A DNA stretch of 64,000 nucleotides, taken from contig NZ_GG666296.1 of assembly GCF_000159095.1 (NCBI RefSeq), forward strand, positions 271,997-335,996. The letters are read 5' to 3'. Positions 18,345 through 29,201 of the stretch are shown in pieces; position 1 is the stretch's first letter; the number at the start of each line of letters is the position of its first letter. Made by a program: the position numbers and the translations under genes. The notes below the pieces were generated by a model. It was given only the letters and a program-made list of their open reading frames with translations. It ran no database searches and had not been told where the DNA came from. This DNA comes from Anaerococcus tetradius ATCC 35098. Lineage in GTDB: Bacteria > Bacillota > Clostridia > Tissierellales > Peptoniphilaceae.

Positions 18345-19039
18345 GATTAGATAAAATGATCGGAAATTCCGGCCTAGATACTAGAAAAAATATCAAGCGT
18401 AATGCTAAAAAGGGAGCCATAAGAGTAAATGGACAAGTAGTAAAGGATACATCAATCCAGGTAGATCCAGACCTTGATGAAGTTTACTACATGGATCAAT
18501 TCGTAGATTACTTTGAAAATATATATATCATGATGAATAAGCCAGCTGGTTTTCTTTCTGCGACAGAAGATAAGGATCCTACTGTAATCGACATCTTGGA
18601 TGATTTTTATAAGGGCTTAGATCTTTCTATAGCAGGAAGACTTGATAAGGATACGACAGGTCTTATCCTTCTTTCGACTGACGGAAAGTTCATCCACAAG
18701 GTTACAAGTCCCAATTCTAACATAGAAAAGACTTACCAAGTAGAAACTCGTGATGAAATTAAAAATGACCTCATAAAGATTTTCGAAGAAGGTGTCTATA
18801 TCAAAGAAGACGACTATACAGCAAGACCTGCCAAGCTTGAGATTTTGGAAGAGAAAAAGGCCCTAGTAAGGGTAACAGAAGGTAAGTTTCACTTAGTCAA
18901 GAGACTATTCGCTAATTGCGACAATGAAGTTTTAAAATTAAAAAGACTTGCAATAGGAAAACTAAAACTTGATAGCCACCTTGCTGAAGGAGAATATAGG
19001 GAACTAAGTGATGATGAAATATCCCTATTTGTAGAGTAG
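18341..19039 (+). CDS. rsuA: 16S rRNA pseudouridine synthase (RsuA/RluB family)
   Basis: 232 residues: N-terminal S4 RNA-binding domain (RLDKMIGNSG; KKGAIRVNG) and catalytic domain with GRLDKDTTGLILLSTDG holding the essential aspartate. It isomerises a uridine, probably U516 of 16S rRNA, on the ribosome. RsuA is more likely than RluB from the short length, but the exact site cannot be fixed. Translationally coupled to the PadR gene. Confidence 0.86.
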   Translation: MRLDKMIGNSGLDTRKNIKRNAKKGAIRVNGQVVKDTSIQVDPDLDEVYYMDQFVDYFENIYIMMNKPAGFLSATEDKDPTVIDILDDFYKGLDLSIAGRLDKDTTGLILLSTDGKFIHKVTSPNSNIEKTYQVETRDEIKNDLIKIFEEGVYIKEDDYTARPAKLEILEEKKALVRVTEGKFHLVKRLFANCDNEVLKLKRLAIGKLKLDSHLAEGEYRELSDDEISLFVE

Positions 19040-19072
19040 AATTAGGATTAGTTAAGATTAATGGAGAAAATT

Positions 19073-19672
19073 ATGTACGAGAAATATGTAAAGAATATAC
19101 TAGATAGGATCTTGGCCCTCCTAGGCCTTATAATCCTTTCACCTATATTTTTGCTTACAGCCTTGGCCATAAAAATAGAAGAGCCTAAAGGCAAAGTCTT
19201 TTTCATCCAAGAAAGATCAGGCATGGGAGCTAGGCCTTTTTCTTGTATTAAATTCAGGTCGATGTCAACGGATGCACCCAAAAACGCTGCGACATGGGAG
19301 CTTGCTAATGCTGATAGCTATATTACAAAGGTTGGCTCCTTCATAAGAAAGACATCAATAGATGAGCTTCCCCAGTTGATAAATATTATTAAGGGTGATA
19401 TGAGTATAGTAGGTCCAAGGCCTGTCATCCTAAAAGAAACAGAGTTAATAAATTTAAGAAAAGAATATGGAGCCATAAATGTAAGACCTGGTATTACTGG
19501 CCTTAGCCAAATTTCTGGAAGAGATAATCTACCTCCCAAAAAAAAGGCTGAGACCGACGGAGAATATGCAGCAAATGTTACTTTCTTAAATGATTTTAAA
19601 ATTATATTAAAAACTATCCCTCAGGTCCTAGCTGGCGAGGGAATTAGCGAAGGAAAAAAGGAAGATTTTTAG
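19073..19672 (+). CDS. Bacterial sugar transferase (undecaprenyl-phosphate sugar-1-P transferase)
   Basis: About 199 residues. One membrane segment (about 11-33), then the catalytic domain with FIQERSGMGARPF, KFRSMSTDA, DELPQLINI, GDMSIVGPRPV and RPGITGLSQISGR, all diagnostic of the WcaJ/PglC-type short form. It primes a lipid carrier with a sugar phosphate for surface glycan synthesis. GGAG at 19063 sits seven bases before the ATG at 19073, favoured over the one at 19061. It is isolated here: no other glycan genes are near. Confidence 0.9.
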   Translation: MYEKYVKNILDRILALLGLIILSPIFLLTALAIKIEEPKGKVFFIQERSGMGARPFSCIKFRSMSTDAPKNAATWELANADSYITKVGSFIRKTSIDELPQLINIIKGDMSIVGPRPVILKETELINLRKEYGAINVRPGITGLSQISGRDNLPPKKKAETDGEYAANVTFLNDFKIILKTIPQVLAGEGISEGKKEDF

Positions 19673-19773
19673 AAAAAACTAAACATTTTCCTTTTTTCGA
19701 AAAAAATTTTAGTTCACAAAGCTTGTAAAAAACCAAATCTCACAAATATACATAAAATATTTTATGAAAATGA

Positions 19774-19802
19774 TTGCAAGATTTTTTTGTTTGTGGTAAA
19801 CT
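19774..19802 (+). promoter_or_regulatory. Promoter of the glpP-glpK operon
   Basis: TTGCAA (19774-19779), 17 bases, TAAACT (19797-19802). The leader to glpP is about 70 bases. Confidence 0.65.
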
Positions 19803-19829
19803 ACTAGTAAGAGAATATATAAGAGATGG

Positions 19830-19859
19830 CGAGCTGTGAAAATTTTACACGCTCGTTTT
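19830..19859 (+). promoter_or_regulatory. glpP leader hairpin containing a glp palindrome
   Basis: CGAGC-GTG pairs with CAC-GCTCG (one bulged T), followed by TTTT. The loop side contains GTGAAAATTTTACAC (19836-19850), an imperfect palindrome that recurs at the glpF promoter. It may act as an operator, as a weak terminator that GlpP relieves, or both. Confidence 0.5.
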
Positions 19860-19878
19860 CTGCGTTCATGGAGGTTGT

Positions 19879-21965
<2,087 letters not shown>

Positions 21966-22016
21966 CTTAACAAATTTTAAAAAATAAGGTAAGATATAAA
22001 CTAAATAGAAATTAGA

Positions 22017-22060
22017 GAAGGCGAGCTAAAGTATTACCCTACTTTAGCTCGCCTTCTTTT
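22017..22060 (+). terminator. Strong intercistronic terminator between glpK and the glpA-like gene
   Basis: A perfect 17-base inverted repeat (22017-22033 and 22040-22056) with a six-base loop and TTTT. It lies inside what is otherwise one operon, and its GGCGAGCT arm matches the arm of the glpP leader hairpin, which suggests a GlpP-controlled switch. Confidence 0.85.
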
Positions 22061-22080
22061 CCATTAAAAGGGAGGAATAT

Positions 22081-23502
22081 ATGTATGATGCTATAATTAT
22101 AGGTGGTGGAGTTACCGGAACATCAATTGCCTACCAATTATCAAAGAAAAAAGGAAAATTCCTATTATTAGAAAAAAACGAAGATGTATGTACTGAGACA
22201 TCCAAGGCCAACTCTGGCATTTGCCATGGTGGCTATGACGCTCATCCAGGTACCCTCAAGGCTAAGATGAATGTCAGAGGCAACCAAATGATGGAAGAAG
22301 AAGCAAAAAAACTTGCTTTTCCTTACAAGAAAATAGGAACCTTTGTATTGTGCCATGACGAAAAAAATTACCCACAACTTAAAGAACTTTACGATTTTGG
22401 TATAAAAAATGGAGTTAAGGGCATGGAAATTATGGATGGAGATAAGGTTAGAGAAATGGAGCCAAATGTTTCTGATGATGTATGCTACGCCCTATATTGT
22501 TCAGAAGCAGGTATCCTTGATCCCTTCATAATGAATATTGCTTTTGCAGAAGTTTCTAATATTAATGGAGTTGAATATAAGTTTAACTCAAAAGTAATTG
22601 ATACAATCAAAGAAGATGGCTATTGGAAAGTCGTAACAGAAAAAGCTACATATGAAACAAAAACAATTGTAAATGCCGCAGGTCTTTATTCTGATGAAAT
22701 CCACAATAAAGTAAGCGATGAGAAGTTTGAAATAAGAGCAAGACGTGGAGAATACCTCCTTCTTGATAAGGATACACAAGGTTACGTCAACCACGTTATG
22801 TTTAACCTACCTACAGAAAAGGGTAAGGGAATCCTTGTTTCACCAACTATTGATAACAACACCCTAGTAGGACCAACATCAGACTTCGTAGACGAAAAAG
22901 ATGACATAAGATCAACTAGAGAACACCTAGAAGAAGTAATAGAAAAATCAAACGATACAGTTGTCAATGTCCCAGTAAGAATGGTAATCACATCATTTTC
23001 AGGCAACAGGGCCCACGAAGTAGGAGGAGACTTTATCCTAAAAGAAAGCCTTGATGGTTTCTTCGATTGTATAGGAATCGAATCTCCAGGCCTAACATCT
23101 TCTCCAGCCATAGGCGAATATATGGCAGGACTTGTTAGCGACAAACTTGGCCTTGAAGAAAACAAAGACTTTACTTATGACAGAAATCCGATACCAAAAA
23201 CAAGCGAATTAAGCTTAGAAGAACATGATGCCCTAATCAAAAAAGATCCAAGATATGGTAAAATCATCTGCAGATGCGAAAAAGTAACAGAAGGCGAGAT
23301 AGTAAATGCTATTAATCGTCCACTTGGGGCTAGGACTGTTGATGGAGTGAAAAGAAGAGTCAGAGCTACAGCAGGAAGATGCCAAGGTGGCTTCTGTCTA
23401 CCAAGAGTTATGGAAATACTCGCCAGAGAACTTGGCGAAAACTACGATGATATAGTTAAAAATCACCCAGATTCCTACTATATCAAAGGCCATGTAAAGT
23501 AA
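22081..23502 (+). CDS. FAD-dependent glycerol-3-phosphate dehydrogenase-like protein (GlpA type, BFD [2Fe-2S] domain)
   Basis: 473 residues. N-terminal FAD motif GGGVTGTSIAYQL, a DAO-family core (SKANSGICHGGYD; GEYLLLD), and a C-terminal BFD-like domain with CRCEKVTEGEI and CQGGFC holding four cysteines for an iron-sulfur cluster. By family and operon it oxidises glycerol-3-phosphate to dihydroxyacetone phosphate. It follows glpK and the terminator; the next two genes are the usual electron-handling partners. A paralog lies at 30283-31755 (minus). Confidence 0.85.
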   Translation: MYDAIIIGGGVTGTSIAYQLSKKKGKFLLLEKNEDVCTETSKANSGICHGGYDAHPGTLKAKMNVRGNQMMEEEAKKLAFPYKKIGTFVLCHDEKNYPQLKELYDFGIKNGVKGMEIMDGDKVREMEPNVSDDVCYALYCSEAGILDPFIMNIAFAEVSNINGVEYKFNSKVIDTIKEDGYWKVVTEKATYETKTIVNAAGLYSDEIHNKVSDEKFEIRARRGEYLLLDKDTQGYVNHVMFNLPTEKGKGILVSPTIDNNTLVGPTSDFVDEKDDIRSTREHLEEVIEKSNDTVVNVPVRMVITSFSGNRAHEVGGDFILKESLDGFFDCIGIESPGLTSSPAIGEYMAGLVSDKLGLEENKDFTYDRNPIPKTSELSLEEHDALIKKDPRYGKIICRCEKVTEGEIVNAINRPLGARTVDGVKRRVRATAGRCQGGFCLPRVMEILARELGENYDDIVKNHPDSYYIKGHVK

Positions 23503-23512
23503 GGAGGGCGTG

Positions 23513-24772
23513 ATGAAGAATTATGATTTAGTAGTAGTTGGTGGAGGTCCTGCAGGTCTTGCAGCAGCAGCCAAAGCTTACGATTTGGGAGTAAAAAACA
23601 TCCTAGTTGTAGAAAGAGATGAAATGCTTGGTGGAATCCTTAACCAATGTATCCACAACGGTTTTGGTCTTCACAGATTCAAAGAAGAACTAACAGGCCC
23701 AGAATATGCCCAAAGATTTGTTGACCTAGTAGAAGAAAGAGATATAGACATTCTCTTAAACACAATAGTAATAGACTTTGCCCATGACAAGACCCTTACT
23801 CTAATGAATGAAGAAAATGGTATGTTTACCCTAAAGCCAAAGGCTGTAATCCTTGCTATGGGTTGTAGGGAAAGACCAAGAGGAGCCCTAAACATACCAG
23901 GAAGCAGACCAGCTGGAGTATTCTCAGCAGGAACTGCTCAAAGGATGATCAACCTTGAATGCTATATGCCAGGCAAAAAAGTAGTAATCCTAGGATCTGG
24001 AGATATAGGTCTAATAATGGCAAGAAGAATGACCCTAGAAGGAGCAAAAGTTCAATGTGTAGCAGAAATAATGCCTTACTCTGGAGGACTAAAAAGAAAT
24101 ATAGTCCAATGCCTAAATGACTTTGACATACCTTTATACTTTAACACAACTATATCAAGTATAGAAGGAAAAGACAGGGTAGAAGGATGTACACTCTCAC
24201 AAGTTGACGAGCACATGAAAGTAATCCCAGGAACCGAAAAACACTATGACTGCGATACTATCCTCCTATCAGTAGGGCTTCTCCCAGAAAATGAGCTAAC
24301 AAGAGAAGCAGGAATCAAGATAGACCCAAAAACCAAGGGAGCTGTAGTATCAGATAGACTAATGACAGACGTAGAAGGAGTCTTTGCTTGTGGTAATGTC
24401 CTCCACGTTCATGACCTAGTAGACTATGTAACAGATGAAAGTGAACTTGCAGCAGAAAACGCAGCAGCCTACATAGAAGGTAAATTTAAAAAATCTGAGA
24501 CTAGTCCAATCTACCTAAAGGCAGGAGATGGAATATCCTACACCCTTCCTCAATACATTAATCCTGATACGATGAATGAAACAGCCATCATAAGATTTAG
24601 GGTAAACAACGTCTATCAAAATAGAATCCTAAAGATGTTTGTCGATGGCAAAGAAGTAGCAAAGAAGAGAAAACTAGTATATGCTCCAGGTGAGATGGAA
24701 GATTTAATCCTTAAAAAGAAGGATGTCCCTCAAGGAGCCAAAGAAATAGAAATTAAATTGGAGGAAATATGA
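23513..24772 (+). CDS. NAD(P)/FAD-dependent oxidoreductase of the glycerol operon (COG0446 type)
   Basis: About 419 residues of pyridine-nucleotide-disulfide-type flavoprotein: GGGPAGLAAAAKA at the N-terminus, AMGCRERPRG, second dinucleotide site ILGSGDIGLIMARR, and EGVFACGNV. In anaerobic Firmicutes this gene stands between the GlpA-like protein and the DUF1667 protein and probably passes electrons from glycerol-3-phosphate to NAD(P). The ATG at 23513 is chosen over GTG 23510, which is too close to the GGAGGG site. Its stop overlaps the next start. Confidence 0.85.
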   Translation: MKNYDLVVVGGGPAGLAAAAKAYDLGVKNILVVERDEMLGGILNQCIHNGFGLHRFKEELTGPEYAQRFVDLVEERDIDILLNTIVIDFAHDKTLTLMNEENGMFTLKPKAVILAMGCRERPRGALNIPGSRPAGVFSAGTAQRMINLECYMPGKKVVILGSGDIGLIMARRMTLEGAKVQCVAEIMPYSGGLKRNIVQCLNDFDIPLYFNTTISSIEGKDRVEGCTLSQVDEHMKVIPGTEKHYDCDTILLSVGLLPENELTREAGIKIDPKTKGAVVSDRLMTDVEGVFACGNVLHVHDLVDYVTDESELAAENAAAYIEGKFKKSETSPIYLKAGDGISYTLPQYINPDTMNETAIIRFRVNNVYQNRILKMFVDGKEVAKKRKLVYAPGEMEDLILKKKDVPQGAKEIEIKLEEI

Positions 24773-25125
24773 AAAAAGATCTTACATGTATAAATTGTCC
24801 TCTAGGCTGTAGCGTAACAGTAACAATGGATGCTGACGGAGAAATTACTGATATTACAGGTAACACTTGTAAAAGAGGTGAAGTATATGCCAGAAGTGAA
24901 GTCAAAAATCCAGTAAGGACTGTAACATCTACAGTAAAAGTAGAAGGCGGAAGAGCTTATTCAGTTCCAGTAAAAACATCTGAAGCCATTCCAAAGGCTA
25001 AGATGAAAGAAGCTATGGAAGAAATCAATAAAGCAAGCATAAAAGCACCAGTAAAAGTAGGTGATATAATCATCAAATCCATAGCAGGCACAGGCATAAG
25101 CCTAGTAGCAACCGCCAATAGATAA
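24769..25125 (+). CDS. DUF1667 protein of the glycerol operon
   Basis: 118 residues. Cysteines C7, C10, C14 and C34 (CINCPLGC, then NTCKRGE) look like an iron-sulfur or metal site similar to the N-terminus of molybdopterin oxidoreductases. DUF1667 proteins follow the FAD pair in many glp operons; probably an electron-transfer subunit of the dehydrogenase. Four-base overlap with the upstream gene. Confidence 0.87.
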   Translation: MKKDLTCINCPLGCSVTVTMDADGEITDITGNTCKRGEVYARSEVKNPVRTVTSTVKVEGGRAYSVPVKTSEAIPKAKMKEAMEEINKASIKAPVKVGDIIIKSIAGTGISLVATANR

Positions 25126-25170
25126 GCCCAAAACAAGATTCTAATAAAAAGCTTAGCTAATAGCCCAAGG

Positions 25171-25217
25171 AGGGGCTCTTGCAATATGATTAAATCATCA
25201 TGCAGGAGCCTCTTTTT
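25171..25217 (+). terminator. Terminator of the glycerol operon
   Basis: Long imperfect stem GGGGCTCTTGCAATATGAT with ATCATGCAGGAGCCTC and a T5 tail. Confidence 0.75.
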
Positions 25218-25461
25218 ATGAAAAAATTCTAAATAAAAAATCTCAAAAAAAATTAAATATTTCCCCAAAGTGATGGTATTGTTTAGCGAACTATGTTATA
25301 ATAATATTAAAAAGAAGGCGTTTGTTATAGATATTGTTAAGTGAAATATATCACAATAAAAATGCTAATAAATGAGGCCTAAAGAGGCTATTGAGATAAA
25401 ATAATAATCTAGCCAAAGATTAACTACATAGGAAAAAGATTATTAAATTTTAGGAGGAATT

Positions 25462-27330
25462 ATGAAAAAGGATGTGAAATTTAGACTGGTAGCCTACCTT
25501 CTACCTGTTCTAATGATTTTCCAAGCTTTATTTCTTGCACCTATAAGTAGATCTGAAGGCGAGCTAGATAGTGGTAAGGAAAAATACACTATTAATCTCG
25601 ACATCAAAATACTTGAAAAGACAGATAAGCCAAGTACTAGGCAAGTAAAAGTATGGAAGTTGCCAGAAGATAAGCTAGCCAAAAATTCATCTGGAACCAT
25701 AGATGAGTTAGAAACTGCTAAAAAATTCGATGCACTTGATGAAGCAAAAATCAAGGAAGCATTAGGAGAAGAACTTTTAATAAGTGAAGAATCAAAGATT
25801 ACAGAAAATGGTGAAAATGAAAGAATCACGATAGAAATCGAACAAGCAAAAGATGAAGTTTCTTATTATCTTATAAAGGAAAGCGATGACTCTTACAATA
25901 AGATGAAAGAAAGAATAGATTCTGGCAAATCTGAAAAACTCAACACAACTGTAATTAAGGTTCCAAGCAATCAATTTAAGGGAAAAACATTAGATATACA
26001 GTTGAAGGGAACAAAACCTGTACCAAAGACTGATATAGTATTAGTAAAAAAAGATACTAAAAATAAAGATAGAAAAATAGAAAAGGTAGATTTTAGACTT
26101 TTAGCTAAATCAAATGTAGAAGGAAAAGAAGATTATCCTGTAATTTTAGAGCAAAAATTGGGATATTATGAATTTAAGTCTATAGATAAAGGTACCGAAA
26201 AAAAGCCAGCAAGCAAAGAAACAGCTACTATTATGACCACAAATGCTGAAGGCAAGATAGTAGTTAAAGGACTACCTAAAGGGGGAAGTTTCTATTTTGA
26301 AGAAATAGAAGCCAAGGGTATATATAACGAATTTAATAATATATTAAATACTGGAAAACATTCTGATGATTTTACTAATGAAATTAAAGAAGAAATAGTT
26401 GTTTATAATGATAGGATTCCATTTGTAAAGAAGAAAGATACTAGTGGAAAGTCCCTAGAAGATATTGGATTTAAAGTTTTTAACAAAGATGGAAAAGCTT
26501 TAAAGTTCAAAGAAGATAAGGGTGAAAACATCGGAGATTATGGTTATGGATATATCTACGATGAGTCTGGAGATATTGAAGAAGTTAATACTGATATAGA
26601 AGGTAATATTTTCTTAGGAAAGATGCCAGCTGGCGAAGGTTACTACTTCTTAGAAACAAAGACTCCAGATAAATATGAAAAATCAGAAGAGAAACACTAC
26701 TTTAATGTTGATGAGAATGGGGTTATATATCTAAAAGATAAAGATAATAAGAAACAGGAAGCATTACAAATTATAAACAAACTATTAAAGCCAACAGGTG
26801 GAAATGAAAAGAAGACTGGTGGTAGGAAGTTTATTAAAGTAGAAAAAAATAATTCCAAAGTTAAGATTAAAGGAGCAAAGTTTAAGGTTGTAAAAAAGGT
26901 CGGCGAAAATGAATATGCTGATATAGATGAGAAAAACCCATTAACTGTTGAGTCTGATAAGGATGGACGATTCGAAGTTAATAATTTGCCTTATGAAGGA
27001 GATGGCAGCACTTATTATCTAGTAGAAACTGCTGCTCCTGGCTATGTTGTAAATTATGAACCAATTCCATTTACAATAAATGCAAATTCATATTCTGAAT
27101 CAGCTCAAATTATAACTAACGAAAAACCAACTCCTCCACCAACACCTGTTAGACCTCCAAGTAACCCACCAACACCTTCAACTCCAACAAAGATAATTAC
27201 AAATAGGAGTCGTGGACCTATGGTTAAGACAGGTGATATTAGGATTTGGATTTACTTTGCTATTGGACTTCTTATGATTATTGGGGGAAGCCTAATTGTT
27301 AGAAGAGAAGATAGGAAACAACTAGCATAA
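25462..27330 (+). CDS. SpaA-type pilin / Cna-B-domain surface protein with non-canonical sorting signal
   Basis: 622 residues. Signal peptide (about 1-31), an N-terminal domain to about 190, then three SpaA/Cna-B-like modules near 190-320, 325-440 and 455-575, each starting with a lysine-rich strand (IVLVKKDT; VPFVKKKDT; RKFIKVEK) and including E-box segments (YYLVETAAPGY; YFLETKTP) expected for intramolecular isopeptide bonds. A Pro-rich neck precedes the sorting signal M587-V-K-T-G-D, a membrane helix and a basic tail. MVKTG replaces LPXTG. Three class C sortases follow, so it is probably the pilus backbone. The -10 TATAAT at 25298-25303 implies a leader of about 150 bases. Confidence 0.85.
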   Translation: MKKDVKFRLVAYLLPVLMIFQALFLAPISRSEGELDSGKEKYTINLDIKILEKTDKPSTRQVKVWKLPEDKLAKNSSGTIDELETAKKFDALDEAKIKEALGEELLISEESKITENGENERITIEIEQAKDEVSYYLIKESDDSYNKMKERIDSGKSEKLNTTVIKVPSNQFKGKTLDIQLKGTKPVPKTDIVLVKKDTKNKDRKIEKVDFRLLAKSNVEGKEDYPVILEQKLGYYEFKSIDKGTEKKPASKETATIMTTNAEGKIVVKGLPKGGSFYFEEIEAKGIYNEFNNILNTGKHSDDFTNEIKEEIVVYNDRIPFVKKKDTSGKSLEDIGFKVFNKDGKALKFKEDKGENIGDYGYGYIYDESGDIEEVNTDIEGNIFLGKMPAGEGYYFLETKTPDKYEKSEEKHYFNVDENGVIYLKDKDNKKQEALQIINKLLKPTGGNEKKTGGRKFIKVEKNNSKVKIKGAKFKVVKKVGENEYADIDEKNPLTVESDKDGRFEVNNLPYEGDGSTYYLVETAAPGYVVNYEPIPFTINANSYSESAQIITNEKPTPPPTPVRPPSNPPTPSTPTKIITNRSRGPMVKTGDIRIWIYFAIGLLMIIGGSLIVRREDRKQLA

Positions 27331-27385
27331 GAATAAATAGATGCGGTAGGGATATCGTATCTATTTTGCTTGTAAAGGATTTTAG

Positions 27386-28336
27386 ATGGCTATTTTTAAA
27401 AAAAATAAACAAAATAAAAAAGTTAAGAAAAAGCCTAATAGAAGGGCGAAGTGGACTTTTAGGTTTGTATTTCTTATCGGACTTCTAGTAGCTCTTTATC
27501 CCTTGATAAATAGAATCTATTATAGGATTGATTCTAACAATCAAGTCAACGTCTTCAACGAGGGTGTAAATAAGCTAGATACAGCAGAAATCGAAAGAAG
27601 GATGGGTCTTGCTCGTGCTTATAATGACTCCCTAGTCAATAATGTTTCCGAGGACCCCTATGCTAAGGATAAACACGCAAAGGGTAGGGCCGAGTATGCG
27701 AGGATGCTTGAAGTTCATGAGATGATAGGACATGTGGAGATACCAAAGATTAACCAAGACCTTCCTATCTATGCTGGTACGGCTGAGGAAGTCCTCCAGA
27801 AGGGAGTTGGCCACTTGGAAGGAACTTCCCTACCTATAGGAGGTAACTCCACTCACTCAGTCCTTACAGCCCATTCTGGTCTACCGGAAGCTACTCTTTT
27901 TACCCACTTAAATGAGCTTGAGATTGGAGATAAGTTTTATGTGCATAATATTGCCGAGATTTTGGCCTATCAGGTTGATCAAATCAAGGTAATTGAGCCA
28001 AGTAATTTCAGCGATTTGCTGATTTCTCCTGGTCATGACTATGTAACCCTTCTTACCTGTACACCTATAATGATTAATTCTCACAGACTTATAGTAAGAG
28101 GACATAGGGTTCCTTATGTACCAGCTGTTGATGAAGAGCTAATAAGGACGACTAAGGCTAACTGGATTTTCAGACTGCTATTCTTCCTAGCCCTATTCTT
28201 GATAATAGTCTTAATAGTTTACTTGTGGAGACTTAGAAGGGACAATAAGAGATACTATTCTAGGATTGAGGAGATAAAGAAACGACAAGAAGAGTTGTTA
28301 AAGAAATCCAAGAAGGTGAGAGAAGATGAGAAGTAG
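27386..28336 (+). CDS. Class C sortase 1
   Basis: 316 residues. Membrane helix at about 24-45, the class C lid motif D-P-Y (SEDPYAK), catalytic H163 and C225 (LLTCTP) and the arginine in SHRLIVRGH, then a second membrane helix near the C-terminus. It polymerises pilins by joining the sorting-signal threonine to a pilin lysine. The residue after the catalytic region is unusual: TAHSGLP instead of TGHRGLP. First of three tandem sortases directly after the pilin gene. Confidence 0.92.
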   Translation: MAIFKKNKQNKKVKKKPNRRAKWTFRFVFLIGLLVALYPLINRIYYRIDSNNQVNVFNEGVNKLDTAEIERRMGLARAYNDSLVNNVSEDPYAKDKHAKGRAEYARMLEVHEMIGHVEIPKINQDLPIYAGTAEEVLQKGVGHLEGTSLPIGGNSTHSVLTAHSGLPEATLFTHLNELEIGDKFYVHNIAEILAYQVDQIKVIEPSNFSDLLISPGHDYVTLLTCTPIMINSHRLIVRGHRVPYVPAVDEELIRTTKANWIFRLLFFLALFLIIVLIVYLWRLRRDNKRYYSRIEEIKKRQEELLKKSKKVREDEK

Positions 28337-29201
28337 TTTAAAGGATAAGATAAAGTTTGGCATAGTCTTTCTAATCGGTCTTTTAATCTTCTCCTATCCT
28401 ATGATTTCACAGAAGTTTTATGAAATTAAGGCTGAAGATGAGATAATAGAGTTTGTAAAACAGTCTAAGGAAATTGATAAGAAGGAAGTAAGTAGGAGGA
28501 TGGAGCTTGCCAGAGTCTACAACGAGACCCTTGATCCATCTAAGCTTGCCGATCCTTATAGTAAAAGAGTCAAGGAGGCTAAGGCCTATTACGCCCATAT
28601 GCTAGAAGTTAATGAGATGATAGGCCATATAGAAATTCCCAAGATAAACCAGGATATCCCTGTATATGCAGGAACAAGCGAAGAAGTCCTTCAGAAGGGC
28701 TGTGGTCACTTGGAAGGAACTTCATTACCAGTAGGAGGTAGGTCAACCCACACCGTTATTACTGGTCACAGGGGCCTACCTAATGCCGTTTTGTTTAGAA
28801 ACCTAGACCAACTAGTAGAAGGAGATATTTTTTACTTCCACAATCTCCAAGGAACTCTAGCCTATAAGGTTGATCAGATTCTAGTAGTCGAGCCTTCAAA
28901 CTTCGAGCCAATCCTAGTCCAAGAAGGAAAAGACCTAGCTACCCTTCTAACCTGTACTCCTTACATGATTAACTCTCACAGGCTTTTGGTAAGGGGTCAC
29001 AGGATTCCTTACCAAGACGCCATAGATGATGGTATAGCTAACACGCCAAGATTTAGACCGGACTTCTTCCAATTAGTTTTAGCACTAATTCCAGTCCTAG
29101 TCTTTTTGATAATAGGTTCTACAAGAGAAAAAAGAAGGTCTATAAAACTAAGAAAAGAGGTAGAAGATATTGAAAAAAAATTCAAAACTAACAAAAATTA
29201 G
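28326..29201 (+). CDS. Class C sortase 2
   Basis: 291 residues, closely related to sortase 1 over its whole length, so they probably arose by duplication. N-terminal membrane helix, lid motif ADPYSK, H148 in TGHRGLP, C210 in LLTCTP, arginine in SHRLLVRGH, and a C-terminal membrane helix. Overlaps the upstream gene by 11 bases and the downstream one by 32. Confidence 0.92.
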   Translation: MRSSLKDKIKFGIVFLIGLLIFSYPMISQKFYEIKAEDEIIEFVKQSKEIDKKEVSRRMELARVYNETLDPSKLADPYSKRVKEAKAYYAHMLEVNEMIGHIEIPKINQDIPVYAGTSEEVLQKGCGHLEGTSLPVGGRSTHTVITGHRGLPNAVLFRNLDQLVEGDIFYFHNLQGTLAYKVDQILVVEPSNFEPILVQEGKDLATLLTCTPYMINSHRLLVRGHRIPYQDAIDDGIANTPRFRPDFFQLVLALIPVLVFLIIGSTREKRRSIKLRKEVEDIEKKFKTNKN

